NCBI RefSeq assembly: GCF_037076555.1
Contig: NZ_AP029023.1
Location: 2,728,001-2,792,000, forward strand
Direction: 5' to 3'
Origin: Methylophilus sp. DW102
GTDB taxonomy: Bacteria > Pseudomonadota > Gammaproteobacteria > Burkholderiales > Methylophilaceae
Length of the DNA: 64,000 nucleotides
Shown here: piece by piece, positions 54,333 to 63,554 of the stretch
Numbering within the stretch: position 1 is the stretch's first letter
How the letters are laid out: each line of letters begins with the position of its first letter
The notes under the pieces: generated by a model
Told to the model about the DNA's origin: nothing
Databases searched by the model: none
The model's input: the letters and a program-made list of their open reading frames with translations, nothing else
Made by a program: the position numbers and the translations under genes

Positions 54333-54602
54333 TTACTTGCTGCCGTCCGTTGCGCATGAACCATGCCCTTTACACGCATTCTTGCCATCGCCGCCCTGGC
54401 CTTTACAGGAATTTTTGCCTTTGCATGCATGCTTCTCTTTACCGTCAGCAGTTTTGCAATTGGCTTTTTCCATCTTGGCGTTATCTTTGCCATTGCAGCC
54501 AGACTTGCCTTCATCCCCAGCAAATGCCGGGCTGGCACTCATCACCGTTGCAGTGAACAAACCTAACAATGCTGCGCTGGCCAATTTTTGAGTCGTTTTC
54601 AT
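54333..54602 (-). CDS. bufA: Bufferin precursor peptide (BufA2-type), copper-binding RiPP
   Basis: An 89-residue secreted precursor. Residues 1-28 are a signal peptide (cleavage after SPAFA). The mature part is small, Lys/Gly-rich and has six cysteines at 36, 49, 60, 66, 77 and 83, with CKG at 60, 66 and 77 (HACKGKNSCKGQG, KNACKGHGSC). This is the pattern of bufferin-2 precursors, exported to the periplasm after modification of cysteines by BufB/BufC and shown in Caulobacter to buffer copper. Start 54602 (MKTTQKLASA) has AGGAGATAGT upstream; 24 further codons are open but lack a ribosome site. Confidence 0.88.
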   Translation of the reverse strand: MKTTQKLASAALLGLFTATVMSASPAFAGDEGKSGCNGKDNAKMEKANCKTADGKEKHACKGKNSCKGQGGDGKNACKGHGSCATDGSK

Positions 54603-54658
54603 ACTATCTCCTAAGGATTCAATTAAAAAGTTAAACAGAAAATGTGTTCTGTAACCCT

Positions 54659-54686
54659 TAGTCGAGGCAAGCAACGCGGCCTTACA
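54659..54686 (-). promoter_or_regulatory. Candidate ECF-sigma promoter of the bufferin operon
   Basis: Minus strand TGTAAGG-N15-CGACTA lies 57 bases before the bufA ATG. It resembles GTAAC-like/CGTC-like boxes of SigF-type ECF sigma factors that control bufferin operons in other proteobacteria. No sigma factor gene is in the window. Confidence 0.45.
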
Positions 54687-54813
54687 GATTTTTTGAAAAT
54701 AATTTAAAAATAGTTGTGTGCTTGCAAAAGGCGGCCAGAACAGCGCCGTCCTGGCAACAAAGATTGTGTCAGTGCCATGTTAAACTGGGGCCAACATTTC
54801 ACAGGCAATCGGC

Positions 54814-55677
54814 ATGATTCAATACAACCCCAAAGACTGGCTGACCTTCATCTTTCGTTTTCACGAGTCAGATACCTTCCGCCAACTGATGCCGATGATG
54901 CTACTGATTGGTGCCTATGCCGGAGGCGTCGCTTATCTTGAAATCGAATACTGGAAGCTGGCCGACAGCAGCCATGTCAAAAATCTGTCGCTGATACATA
55001 CCACCGTCGGTTTTGTCTTGTCCTTGTTGCTGGCCTACCGCACCAATACCGCCTACGACCGCTGGTGGGAGGGCCGCAAAGCCTGGGGGGCGCTGGTCAA
55101 TAACAGCCGCAATCTGGCAATCAAGCTATCGGCTTACCTGGGCGATGACCATGACCGTGATTTTTTCAGAAAAATTATCCCCACTTATGCCACCGTGCTT
55201 TCCCAACATTTGATGAATGCCGAGGTCAGCAAAATGCTATTTGAAGGCCTGGATCTGGACATTGACCACCATGAGCACCACCCGAACCAGATCGCCAAGC
55301 GCATTTTTCAACAAGCCAACCTGCTTTATACCTCAGGCAAAATCAGCGGTGACCAGTTTTTTATCCTTCATGACGAACTCAAAGCCTTCACCGAAGTGTG
55401 CGGGGTGTGCGAACGGATCAAGAACACGCCCATTCCTTACTCTTATAGCGCGTTCATCAAAAAATTCATTTTCTTCTACGTGATGACGTTACCGTTCGGC
55501 TTTGTGTTTAGCCTGGGCTATTACGTGATCCCGGTGGTGGTGTTTATCTTTTACGTATTAGCCAGCCTGGAGCTGATTGCCGAAGAAATTGAAGACCCGT
55601 TTGGCACCGACACCAATGATTTGCCTACCCCCAAAATGGCGGCAAATATCAAAAAGCACGTCGAAGAGCTACTTTAA
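54814..55677 (+). CDS. Bestrophin-family chloride channel
   Basis: A 287-residue inner-membrane anion channel. TM segments at about 30-48 and 60-75, the signature LLAYRTNTAYDRWWEGRKAWG (positions about 72-92, beginning LLAYRTNTAYDRWWEGRK), a helical cytoplasmic middle, and hydrophobic helices near 228-258 followed by EEIEDPFGTDTNDLP, the calcium-clasp-like acidic stretch of the family. Length is typical for prokaryotic bestrophins. It is divergent from bufA and upstream of the ClC gene on the same strand, 134 bases apart. Confidence 0.92.
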   Translation: MIQYNPKDWLTFIFRFHESDTFRQLMPMMLLIGAYAGGVAYLEIEYWKLADSSHVKNLSLIHTTVGFVLSLLLAYRTNTAYDRWWEGRKAWGALVNNSRNLAIKLSAYLGDDHDRDFFRKIIPTYATVLSQHLMNAEVSKMLFEGLDLDIDHHEHHPNQIAKRIFQQANLLYTSGKISGDQFFILHDELKAFTEVCGVCERIKNTPIPYSYSAFIKKFIFFYVMTLPFGFVFSLGYYVIPVVVFIFYVLASLELIAEEIEDPFGTDTNDLPTPKMAANIKKHVEELL

Positions 55678-55811
55678 ACGTCATAACAAGTATTTATGCT
55701 CATCATATTTGTTGTGATGTAAGTGCATTTTTGTTAAAGCCTGCGCTCATGAACTTAGGTTTAGTGCATCGCGCAAGCACCCACTCTCGGTAAACTGGCA
55801 GCGATACCTCC

Positions 55812-57140
55812 ATGCTGAACGACCTGAAAAATATCCTCGCCTCCATCAAAATGACTGATGTGCATCTGTGGCTAGGCCGTCTGATCATCTGGTCGGCGGC
55901 CATCATCACCGGGCTGGTCATTGTGTTGTTTGCCCGTGCCACCGAGTATGCCATCGCCTGGTTTGATCAGATGCAATCGGCGCTCTGGTGGCTACCGCTC
56001 ATCGTCATGCCCGTGGTAGGCATTTTTATAGTCTGGGCGACCAAGCGCTGGTTCGCCGGGGCCGCCGGAAGCGGCATCCCGCAGACCATGGCGGCGCTTT
56101 CATATGAAGAACACCAGCCGATTGGCCATTTGGTGTCGATCAAAATTGCGGTCTCCAAAATGTGTCTGGTCATCCTCGGTCTGGCCGCAGGTTTTTCCGC
56201 AGGCAGAGAAGGCCCTTCGGTACAGGTGGGGGCCAGCATCATGCATGCCTTTCGCCGCTTTTTGCCGCAAACCTTTCAAATCGACCCTAAACACCTGATT
56301 CTGGCCGGCGGAGCCGCGGGCATTTCGGCGGCGTTCAATACCCCGCTGGCAGGGATTATCTTTGCCATAGAAGAGCTCAGCCGCAAATTTGAGCAAAGAA
56401 CCAATGGCGTGATGATTTCGGCCATTGTCTTGTCCGGGCTGGTTTCGATTTCATTGCAAGGCAATTACACCTATTTTGGCAGCCTCAGAGTGAGTCCGAT
56501 TGATACGCAAATTTTGCTGCCCGTGCTGATTGGCGGGCTGGTGTGTGGCGTATTTGGCGGCATCTTCAGCAAAACCCTGATCGAACTCACAGAAAACCTG
56601 CCCGGCAGAATCACCCGCTTGCGTACCCGTCATCCGCTATACTGGACGGGCTTTTGTGCGCTGCTGGTGGCCGGCCTGGGCATTGTCAGTCATGGTGCCG
56701 CCAATGGCTCAGGGTATTCACTCACCAAGGCCATGCTCAATGGCTCCATCAATGAAACCTGGTACTACCCTGTGGTCAAATACCTCTCTACCATCTTCAC
56801 TTATTTAAGCGGGATCCCCGGCGGCATTTTTGCCCCGGCGCTCTCTATCGGCGCGGGCATAGGCTATGACTTAGCCAGCATTTTTCATTACCACCACCTT
56901 ACCATTGCCTTTAGTGCCTTGTGCATGGCCGGCTTTCTGGCCGGCGTAACACAAGCGCCCATCACCTCGTTTATTATTGTCATGGAGATGATAGACGGCC
57001 ATGAAATGGTGATCAGCCTGATGGCGGTGTCACTGATTGCCACCGTCACCTCGCGCATCTTCAGCCGCCCGCTTTATTCGGTGCTTGCTGGCCAGTTTAC
57101 CGCTGGCCCGCCAGATCAAAAGCGGCTGGATCACCCCTGA
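55812..57140 (+). CDS. ClC-family chloride channel / H+-Cl- exchanger
   Basis: A 442-residue membrane protein with about 10-12 hydrophobic helices. Selectivity-filter motifs GSGIPQ (86-91), GREGPSVQVGA with gating Glu133, and GIPGGIFAPAL are all present. No CBS domains follow. Whether it is an exchanger or a channel depends on a second, proton-side glutamate I could not place securely. It follows the bestrophin gene, giving two anion conductances side by side. Confidence 0.93.
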   Translation: MLNDLKNILASIKMTDVHLWLGRLIIWSAAIITGLVIVLFARATEYAIAWFDQMQSALWWLPLIVMPVVGIFIVWATKRWFAGAAGSGIPQTMAALSYEEHQPIGHLVSIKIAVSKMCLVILGLAAGFSAGREGPSVQVGASIMHAFRRFLPQTFQIDPKHLILAGGAAGISAAFNTPLAGIIFAIEELSRKFEQRTNGVMISAIVLSGLVSISLQGNYTYFGSLRVSPIDTQILLPVLIGGLVCGVFGGIFSKTLIELTENLPGRITRLRTRHPLYWTGFCALLVAGLGIVSHGAANGSGYSLTKAMLNGSINETWYYPVVKYLSTIFTYLSGIPGGIFAPALSIGAGIGYDLASIFHYHHLTIAFSALCMAGFLAGVTQAPITSFIIVMEMIDGHEMVISLMAVSLIATVTSRIFSRPLYSVLAGQFTAGPPDQKRLDHP

Positions 57141-57355
57141 GGTCAGGCAGCGCACGCCAAAGCGCACACAGCATTCGCGCATCGCATAAGGAATGCGAGC
57201 AGAATAAAGGGCGAGGCACCCGTCAGAGAACCCTAGCCGACCAAGTTTCAGCGTAGACTGGAGACCACAATGACCGCGCACGCAGGCAGGCGAACCATTT
57301 GCCCGCCTCGCTGATGCCGTGCTTAGTCAACCCCACAACGTCAGGAGTCCGCCTT

Positions 57356-57592
57356 ATGGAAGCGTCACTACACAGCCTCAACAATCTGTTTGCCCAACTC
57401 GGCTTGCCAAATAGTGATGCCGAGATTGAACAGTTTATCCACACGCATCGTCAACTGGCAGGCACCATTTCACTGGCGGATGCCCCGTATTGGACACCGG
57501 CGCAAGCCGCTTTTTTAAGAGAAGAAATATTGAAGGATGCGGACTGGGCAGAGGTCATCGACCAGCTGAATGCCAGGCTACATGCCAAATAA
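57356..57592 (+). CDS. DUF2789-family small protein
   Basis: A 78-residue cytoplasmic protein: MEASLHSLNNLFAQLGLPN, then EIEQFIHTHRQLAG and WTPAQAAFLREEILKDADWAE, the DUF2789 pattern. Function is unknown. The start at 57356 is set by CAGGAG eight bases upstream; the longer frame (19 codons more) lacks a ribosome site. A bidirectional terminator follows. Confidence 0.85.
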   Translation: MEASLHSLNNLFAQLGLPNSDAEIEQFIHTHRQLAGTISLADAPYWTPAQAAFLREEILKDADWAEVIDQLNARLHAK

Positions 57593-57633
57593 TGGAGGAT
57601 GGCTATGCGGCAGAGCCTGTACAGCCTCTGATA

Positions 57634-57661
57634 AAAAAGCCGCACTAGGCGGCGGCTTTTT
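57634..57661. terminator. Bidirectional rho-independent terminator
   Basis: AAAAAGCCGC-ACTAGGCG-GCGGCTTTTT gives a 5-bp GC stem extended by A/T pairs, with a T-run in both directions. It lies between the DUF2789 gene (plus) and the end of the Cus-type efflux operon (minus). Confidence 0.85.
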
Positions 57662-57671
57662 ATAAGGTGTG

Positions 57672-60600
57672 TTATACCAGCGCGGATGCGGTCTCTGGCT
57701 TGGTATTTCTGCCGTGCAAGGCCTGATACATCACCGGCAAAATAAACAGCGAAATCACTGACGAGAAGAACAGCCCCCATACGATTACCGTCGCCAGCGG
57801 GCGTTGTACATCCGAGCCCAGCCCCGTCGCGAGTGAGGCGGGCAGCAAGCCCAAGATCGCGACCAATGAGGCCATCATGACTGGCCGCATGCAAACACTG
57901 GCCCCCTCAATAATCGCGGTATGCAAGGCCTGCCCCGGCGTTGAATAGTTTTTAATGGTTTTGACCATGAGTACCCCACTCATGATCGACACCCCAAACA
58001 CGGCGGCAAAACCAACCCCGGTAGACACATTCAGATGCATGCCGCGCATGAACAGCGCCAACAGCCCGCCCGCCAGCGCGGCAGGCAACACAGACAACAC
58101 CACCAGCGTATCGCGATAGGATTTAAAAAAGAAAAACAGGATGGCAAAGATGATGGCCATGGTCAGCGGCACCAGCACCTTGAAGTGGTTGGCAGCACGG
58201 TCCAGATTTTCATACATGCCGATCCAGCTCATCCGATAACCGTTTGGAATCACCATTTTTTGTGCCAGCAACTGTTGCGCTTCGGCAACGAAGCCGCCCT
58301 GATCGCGGCCACGGATGTCGCTGCGCACGGTAATTCTATGCTTGCCATCACCGCGGGCGATAATCGTTTGCCCATCCACCACGCGGATGGTAGCGACCTG
58401 AGACAGCGGGATCGTCACGCCATCGGTATTGGTTACCGGCAAGCGTTCTATGGCATTGACAGAGCTGATGGCCGCCTTGTCAAACTTGGCCACAATATCA
58501 AACCTGCGCTCGCCTTCGTAAATCACGCCCACGGGTGCACCACCAATCGCATTATCAATAAATGCTGAAAGATCATGAATATTGACTTTGTAGCGCGCGC
58601 ACAAGGCACGGTTGGGCGTAATCACCAGCTGCGGCTGCGGCCCCTCCTGCTCGATATTCACATCCACCGCACCATCCACCGTTTTCAGCCAATCCTCGGA
58701 CTGCCTGGCCAAGCCCAGTAACACATCAAGGTCTGGCCCGGAAAACTCCACCGCCATATCGGCCGAGGTGCCGTTGGAATCCTCGGTCACACTGTCGATA
58801 ATAGGCTGGGTAAAGTTGAATCGGGTGGTTGGAAACTCATTTCTAAATGCCTGCCCCAGGGCAACAATCAACTCGGCCTTGGTGGCAAACTGCTGCCAGC
58901 GCTCATGCGGTTGCGGCACAATCATCATCTCGATCCGGCTTGGCGGATACGGGTCGGTGCCACTGTCATTGCGGCCGGTCTGAATGGTGGCATACTTCAC
59001 CTCCGGGTACTGCAGTGCAATTTCACGCAAGCGCTTGCCAAACAGTGCGGTCTGCTCAAGCGACGTCCCCTCCGGGAAATTGGCGCGCACCCAGACCACG
59101 CCTTCATCCATATACGGTAAAAACTCGCTGCCGATTTTGGGCACTACCCACACCAGCAGCAAGACCAGGCTGGCAAACACCACCACCAGCGTTTTTGAGG
59201 CATGGCGCAACAAGTGCGTGATGCCACGGGTATACCACTGATTCACGCGCTCTAGAACTGGGTTGTGCCGCTCCTTGAATCCCTGTTTAAAGATCATGGT
59301 CGCCAGCACCGGCACCACAAAGAATGAGAATAAACTGGCACCTATCAGTGCAAAAATAATGGTCATGGCCATGGGCCGGAACAGCAAGCCCTCAATATGC
59401 GTCAGCGAGATCAGAGGCAAAAAGCCGCCAATAATCAGCAAAATTGAAACGAATACCGGTTTTTCCACCTCCAGCGTGGCATTGAGCACCGAGAGCTCCA
59501 CCGATGGCGGATCCGCAACATGATTGCGCTCATCCAGGCGTCTGGCTATGTTTTCAGAAATGATGATCGCCCCATCCACCAGCACACCGAAATCAATCGC
59601 ACCCAAGGACAGCAAGCCAATCGGGATATCGGTCAAATACATCACCAGCAAGGCAAACACCAACGCCACCGGAATGGTCAAGGCCACCAGAATAGCCAGC
59701 GAGGGCCGTCCAAAAAACAAGAACAGCACCAGCAACACCAGCGCAATGCCTAACACCACACTATGCGTCACCGTATGCAAGGTGCTGTTGATCAGCTCAC
59801 TGCGGTCATAAAACGGCACCAGCTGGACGCCCTTGGGCAGCATGCCGTCGTTCAGCTCCTGTATCGCCTGTTTGACCCTGGCCAGCACCTCGGAGGGGTT
59901 TTCGCCTTTTCTGAGCAAGACGATGCCTTCGACGGATTCATCCACCGTATTCTTGCTAAAAATCCCGGCCGGAATCTTTTTGTTGATTTGCACACTGGCC
60001 ACATCGCGCACGTAAATGGGCTGGCCATCGATATTCTTGAGAAAACTATCCTCAATATTTTTCTTGCTCTTGATCGCACCTTCACCGCGAATGACAAACG
60101 ACATACTGCCTCGCGACAGCAGGCTGCCGCCCGAGTTGGCGTTGTTTAATTGCACGGCCTCAATCACATCATTCACCGACACATCGTAGCGACGCAATTG
60201 CGAGGGATTCAGAATAATGCCGTACTGTTTCTCATAGCCGCCGAAATTGGTGACCTCGGCTACCCCATCCGCCCGTAACAGCCTGGGGATCACCACCCAG
60301 TCATTCAGGGTACGCAACTGCACCAGATCGCTGCCCTCACCGCCGGTTAATTGATAGCGCACCATCTCCCCATACGCCGTCGCCAGTGGCCCTAGCTCGG
60401 CCTCAGCCCCCGGCGGCAACGTAAACAGTGAAAGTTTTTCCTGCACGCGCTGCCGGGCCCAGTAACTTTCGGTGCCTTCCTTGAAAATAAGCTGAATCAC
60501 CGACAAACCAAAGATGGTCCGCGAGCGGACGGTCTCCACATTGGGGACATTTTTCATCAGGATTTCGAGCGGCACCGTGACCTGGCGCTCGACATCCTCG

Positions 60601-60773
60601 GGTGCCTTGCCCGGAAACACCGTAATGATCTGCACCATTTGCGATGAAATATCCGGATAGGCATCGATTTTCATGCGCGACAGGGAATACAGGCTCAACA
60701 GACTCAGCGCCACCAGCCCGCCGATGACGATCCATTTGTACTGCAATGCCTGGCGAATCAATTTCGCCATCAT
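57672..60773 (-). CDS. CusA/CzcA-type heavy-metal RND efflux pump
   Basis: A 1033-residue inner-membrane proton-driven pump with 12 helices and two large periplasmic loops. HME-RND hallmarks are MKIDAYPDISSQMVQIIT near the start, FPGKAPEDVERQVT, GAIDFGVLVDGAIIISENI with the proton-relay Asp, and GVGFAAVFGVSIMSGVLMVK in the second half. It ejects metal ions (Cu/Ag or Co/Zn/Cd; the sequence alone does not decide) across both membranes with the downstream-listed adaptor and channel. Its ATG overlaps the adaptor stop by four bases (ATGA). Third gene of the efflux operon. Confidence 0.93.
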   Translation of the reverse strand: MMAKLIRQALQYKWIVIGGLVALSLLSLYSLSRMKIDAYPDISSQMVQIITVFPGKAPEDVERQVTVPLEILMKNVPNVETVRSRTIFGLSVIQLIFKEGTESYWARQRVQEKLSLFTLPPGAEAELGPLATAYGEMVRYQLTGGEGSDLVQLRTLNDWVVIPRLLRADGVAEVTNFGGYEKQYGIILNPSQLRRYDVSVNDVIEAVQLNNANSGGSLLSRGSMSFVIRGEGAIKSKKNIEDSFLKNIDGQPIYVRDVASVQINKKIPAGIFSKNTVDESVEGIVLLRKGENPSEVLARVKQAIQELNDGMLPKGVQLVPFYDRSELINSTLHTVTHSVVLGIALVLLVLFLFFGRPSLAILVALTIPVALVFALLVMYLTDIPIGLLSLGAIDFGVLVDGAIIISENIARRLDERNHVADPPSVELSVLNATLEVEKPVFVSILLIIGGFLPLISLTHIEGLLFRPMAMTIIFALIGASLFSFFVVPVLATMIFKQGFKERHNPVLERVNQWYTRGITHLLRHASKTLVVVFASLVLLLVWVVPKIGSEFLPYMDEGVVWVRANFPEGTSLEQTALFGKRLREIALQYPEVKYATIQTGRNDSGTDPYPPSRIEMMIVPQPHERWQQFATKAELIVALGQAFRNEFPTTRFNFTQPIIDSVTEDSNGTSADMAVEFSGPDLDVLLGLARQSEDWLKTVDGAVDVNIEQEGPQPQLVITPNRALCARYKVNIHDLSAFIDNAIGGAPVGVIYEGERRFDIVAKFDKAAISSVNAIERLPVTNTDGVTIPLSQVATIRVVDGQTIIARGDGKHRITVRSDIRGRDQGGFVAEAQQLLAQKMVIPNGYRMSWIGMYENLDRAANHFKVLVPLTMAIIFAILFFFFKSYRDTLVVLSVLPAALAGGLLALFMRGMHLNVSTGVGFAAVFGVSIMSGVLMVKTIKNYSTPGQALHTAIIEGASVCMRPVMMASLVAILGLLPASLATGLGSDVQRPLATVIVWGLFFSSVISLFILPVMYQALHGRNTKPETASALV

Positions 60774-61921
60774 GATGCAGCACTCTCGTCCGCATTCACA
60801 ATCTCTACCGCCTTGATGGCCAAGGGCTTGAGCAAAATGGCGCCATGCGCAATGATGGTGTCGTGTTCTCGCAGCCCGGACAGGACTTCAACTGATTTAC
60901 GATCAAAATTATCGCCGATGGTCACTTCCACCAGCTTCCAGGTATTCGGCTGGCTCAAGACAAAGACATAATCTTTTTTATTGAGATGAATCAGGGCCTC
61001 ATTCGACACCAGCATTTTTTTGCGCTGCTCAGTGCCTAACTGGATATCGGCAAACATGCCGGGCCTGAGCTGATGCAGGCTGTCCTGCAGCGCATAGTAA
61101 ATGCGTAAGGAACGCTTCTCAAATGACACCAGCGGAGAAATACTCGCCAGCTTACCCGCAAACGGTTTATCCGCATTGCCGTAAAACACGGTGGTCAGGG
61201 CCTGGCCTGCATACACCTTGCCGGCATTCATTTCCGGCACATCGCCCGCCACCAGCACTTCATCCGCCTTCAGGCGGATCAGTAAATCAATGTCTATGCC
61301 CTGCTGAAACAGCTGACGTTCCGCATCCGCACGGTTGTTTCTTGCCTGGTTTAAAGCGCTCTGAATATCAAATAGTGCTTTCTGCCCTTCCAGCTGCGCC
61401 TGCAGCAAGTTGGCTTCCGACAGGCTCAAGTCTCTGGCAGCTTCTGTGCCGATATCCACCAGTTTTTTCAGGCGCTCCACCTCTATCCATTGCGAGTGCA
61501 ACTTAGCCTCGTTCAGCTCGGCAGTTTTCTTGTACTGCTTGCTCAGAAACTCGATTTCATTGCCATCGTTTTTCCAGTTGGCATACAAACTGGAGATTTG
61601 CTGATTGATGAACTCATACTGCTCATCGTCGGCCGCGCTGGTCGGTTTTCGTTTGGCAATAATGCTGCCTGTCACGGTCAAGTCCGGCAAACTGACCGCT
61701 TGCAGTTGCAGCTGCTCGCGCAGAATCTTGCGATTAAAGGTAGAAGCCGGATCAATCAGGATTTGCCCGTTCCGTAACAGCGTCACTGCCTGCCCCTGCT
61801 GGGCCGGTGCCGACGCGACCGCCGGTTTGGCCGAGTGTGCGGTCATATAATAAAGCCCGGCACCTACCATCCCCAACAACACCAGTGCAAACAGGGCGCC
61901 TTTTTTTTGTAATTGACTCAT
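60770..61921 (-). CDS. Periplasmic adaptor of the metal efflux system (CusB/CzcB-type)
   Basis: A 383-residue membrane-fusion protein. Residues 1-25 form a signal anchor. A long coiled-coil hairpin (about 110-205) lies between lipoyl-like and beta-barrel parts (about 215-330, e.g. FADIQLGTEQRKKMLVSNEALI). No His- or Met-rich metal-binding N-terminus is obvious. It joins the RND pump to the outer-membrane channel. Start 61921 (MSQLQKKG) overlaps the channel gene stop by four bases; the RND gene overlaps its end by four bases, so the three are tightly coupled. Confidence 0.88.
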   Translation of the reverse strand: MSQLQKKGALFALVLLGMVGAGLYYMTAHSAKPAVASAPAQQGQAVTLLRNGQILIDPASTFNRKILREQLQLQAVSLPDLTVTGSIIAKRKPTSAADDEQYEFINQQISSLYANWKNDGNEIEFLSKQYKKTAELNEAKLHSQWIEVERLKKLVDIGTEAARDLSLSEANLLQAQLEGQKALFDIQSALNQARNNRADAERQLFQQGIDIDLLIRLKADEVLVAGDVPEMNAGKVYAGQALTTVFYGNADKPFAGKLASISPLVSFEKRSLRIYYALQDSLHQLRPGMFADIQLGTEQRKKMLVSNEALIHLNKKDYVFVLSQPNTWKLVEVTIGDNFDRKSVEVLSGLREHDTIIAHGAILLKPLAIKAVEIVNADESAAS

Positions 61922-63306
61922 TTTAAAACCTGCTTCCCAATGGCTGCATTCAAGGCGTAGAGCGAATGCCAATAGTTGGATAACGTCATAATGTGTACGC
62001 GATTGGTTTCGCGGTAGTTTCTTTGCGCATCCAATAACTCGAACAGACTCTTGCCGCCCAGCGCGTAAGCCGCTTTCATCTTGTCACGGATCACTTTAGA
62101 AACACCCAGCTTGGTGTCTGCCTCATTGACCAGCACCAGATACGAAGCGTCATAGATGTGGTAATTTCGCTCGATTTCAGACCTGAGCTCAATCAGCTGC
62201 GTATCCAGATCCAGCTCGCTCTGTCTTTTGAGTGATTTGGCCTTGGCAATATTGCCCTGGTTGCGGTCAAATACCGGCAACGAAACATCCACGCCTATGC
62301 CCCAGGCATTCTGATCCGGGAAACCAATCGCCTCTTTCTGAAACTGGCGGGTCACCCCTAAATGGGTCACCACCGAGGGATAAGCCTTGACCTCTTCGAG
62401 CTCGATATTGCCAACTGACTGTTCTATTTGCCGCTTTAGCATGGCGATATCCGGCCGGTTTTCCTCGGCCATCTGGATCAAATGCTCAGGATCACTGATC
62501 GGCTGCGGATGCTCAATCTCCAGGCTGCCAACCACGTGGATGACTTTGTTCTTTTGCATGCCAAGAAAGGCCTTCAGGCGGCTGATGGCATTTTCCACAG
62601 CCACCCGTTTGGTGCGCAACTCGGTTTGGCTAGAGAGCAAAGACAAATTCACTCTATCCAGCTCGATAGACCCGGCCCCGCCGATTAACACGCGTTTTTC
62701 CGTCAACGCTTTCAGGGCCGCCAGCTCGGTGAAATCCTCCTGCGCCAGCGCTTGCAGATTTTGCGCCTCCAGCACATCGTAAAAAGCGGCAATCGCCCCA
62801 GCAATGCGCAACCGGATAGTGTCATTCACACTCGCCTTGGCCACCTCCACCCCGAGTTGGGCAGCACGCATCTCTGCCGCACGCTTGCCAAACACAAACC
62901 AATCAATCGGATATGCCACCCCGAGGTCGAACTGCGGAGGGCCGCCTTGGCGATTGACGTTAAAAGACTGATTCAGCGGCATCAAGGTATTGGAGACATT
63001 CATCACCGGGTTAGGCGGCAACTTGGCCGTGACCAGATCCGCCTCGGCCTGATAAATGCCTTCCACCGCAGACTTGATTTGTGGGTCTGCCTGCAGCGCG
63101 AGATAGATGGTTTTGTTGAGATCGAGCGCCGTGTCTTCCAGCTGCTCAGCAGCCAGCGGTGAATGATGTTGATCGGGTAACCGGGCGGAGAGGCCGTCTT
63201 TGACAAAGGCGGGCGGCACGACATACCCTTCAGCAAAACCGGGGCTCTGCAATGCCATCGGCATGATCAGCAGCAGGAGTCTGGCGTAGAGGCGTAATAA
63301 CTGCAT
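61918..63306 (-). CDS. Outer-membrane efflux channel of the TolC/CzcC type
   Basis: A 462-residue protein with N-terminal signal peptide and two TolC-type repeats of long helices (e.g. EAQNLQALAQEDFTELAALK and ETDTKLG-like helices near the end). It has no lipobox cysteine that I can see. It forms the outer-membrane duct of the three-part pump. It is first in the operon channel-adaptor-pump. ATG 63306 is used; an in-frame TTG five codons upstream is an alternative, and neither has a clear ribosome site. Confidence 0.88.
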   Translation of the reverse strand: MQLLRLYARLLLLIMPMALQSPGFAEGYVVPPAFVKDGLSARLPDQHHSPLAAEQLEDTALDLNKTIYLALQADPQIKSAVEGIYQAEADLVTAKLPPNPVMNVSNTLMPLNQSFNVNRQGGPPQFDLGVAYPIDWFVFGKRAAEMRAAQLGVEVAKASVNDTIRLRIAGAIAAFYDVLEAQNLQALAQEDFTELAALKALTEKRVLIGGAGSIELDRVNLSLLSSQTELRTKRVAVENAISRLKAFLGMQKNKVIHVVGSLEIEHPQPISDPEHLIQMAEENRPDIAMLKRQIEQSVGNIELEEVKAYPSVVTHLGVTRQFQKEAIGFPDQNAWGIGVDVSLPVFDRNQGNIAKAKSLKRQSELDLDTQLIELRSEIERNYHIYDASYLVLVNEADTKLGVSKVIRDKMKAAYALGGKSLFELLDAQRNYRETNRVHIMTLSNYWHSLYALNAAIGKQVLK

Positions 63307-63445
63307 AAAGGAGAAGTGCAAATGTCGTTCATCATGAACAGCTTTTATGAAGAATTTATTACACCCTTTCTAAAAGCTGGATTTTTAGTGTTTCTAAGTG
63401 AGCGTTGCCAGGATTGACGGCATCATAATTTTTATTGCGTTTGAC

Positions 63446-63469
63446 TTCCCTGAATTATTCTTCAGGGAA
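63446..63469. promoter_or_regulatory. 24-base dyad between the efflux operon and the response regulator
   Basis: TTCCCTGAA-TTATTC-TTCAGGGAA has perfect 9-bp arms. It lies in the divergent promoter region, about 140 bases from the channel gene start and 86 bases from the response regulator start, and is not followed by a U-run. A binding site for the adjacent regulator is likely. Confidence 0.6.
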
Positions 63470-63554
63470 TATGATGCATTAACCATTTAATATGCTTGGC
63501 GCACGCAGCAGCAAATGACCAAAACTTAGTAAGACGGATGATAGAGATGCAACC

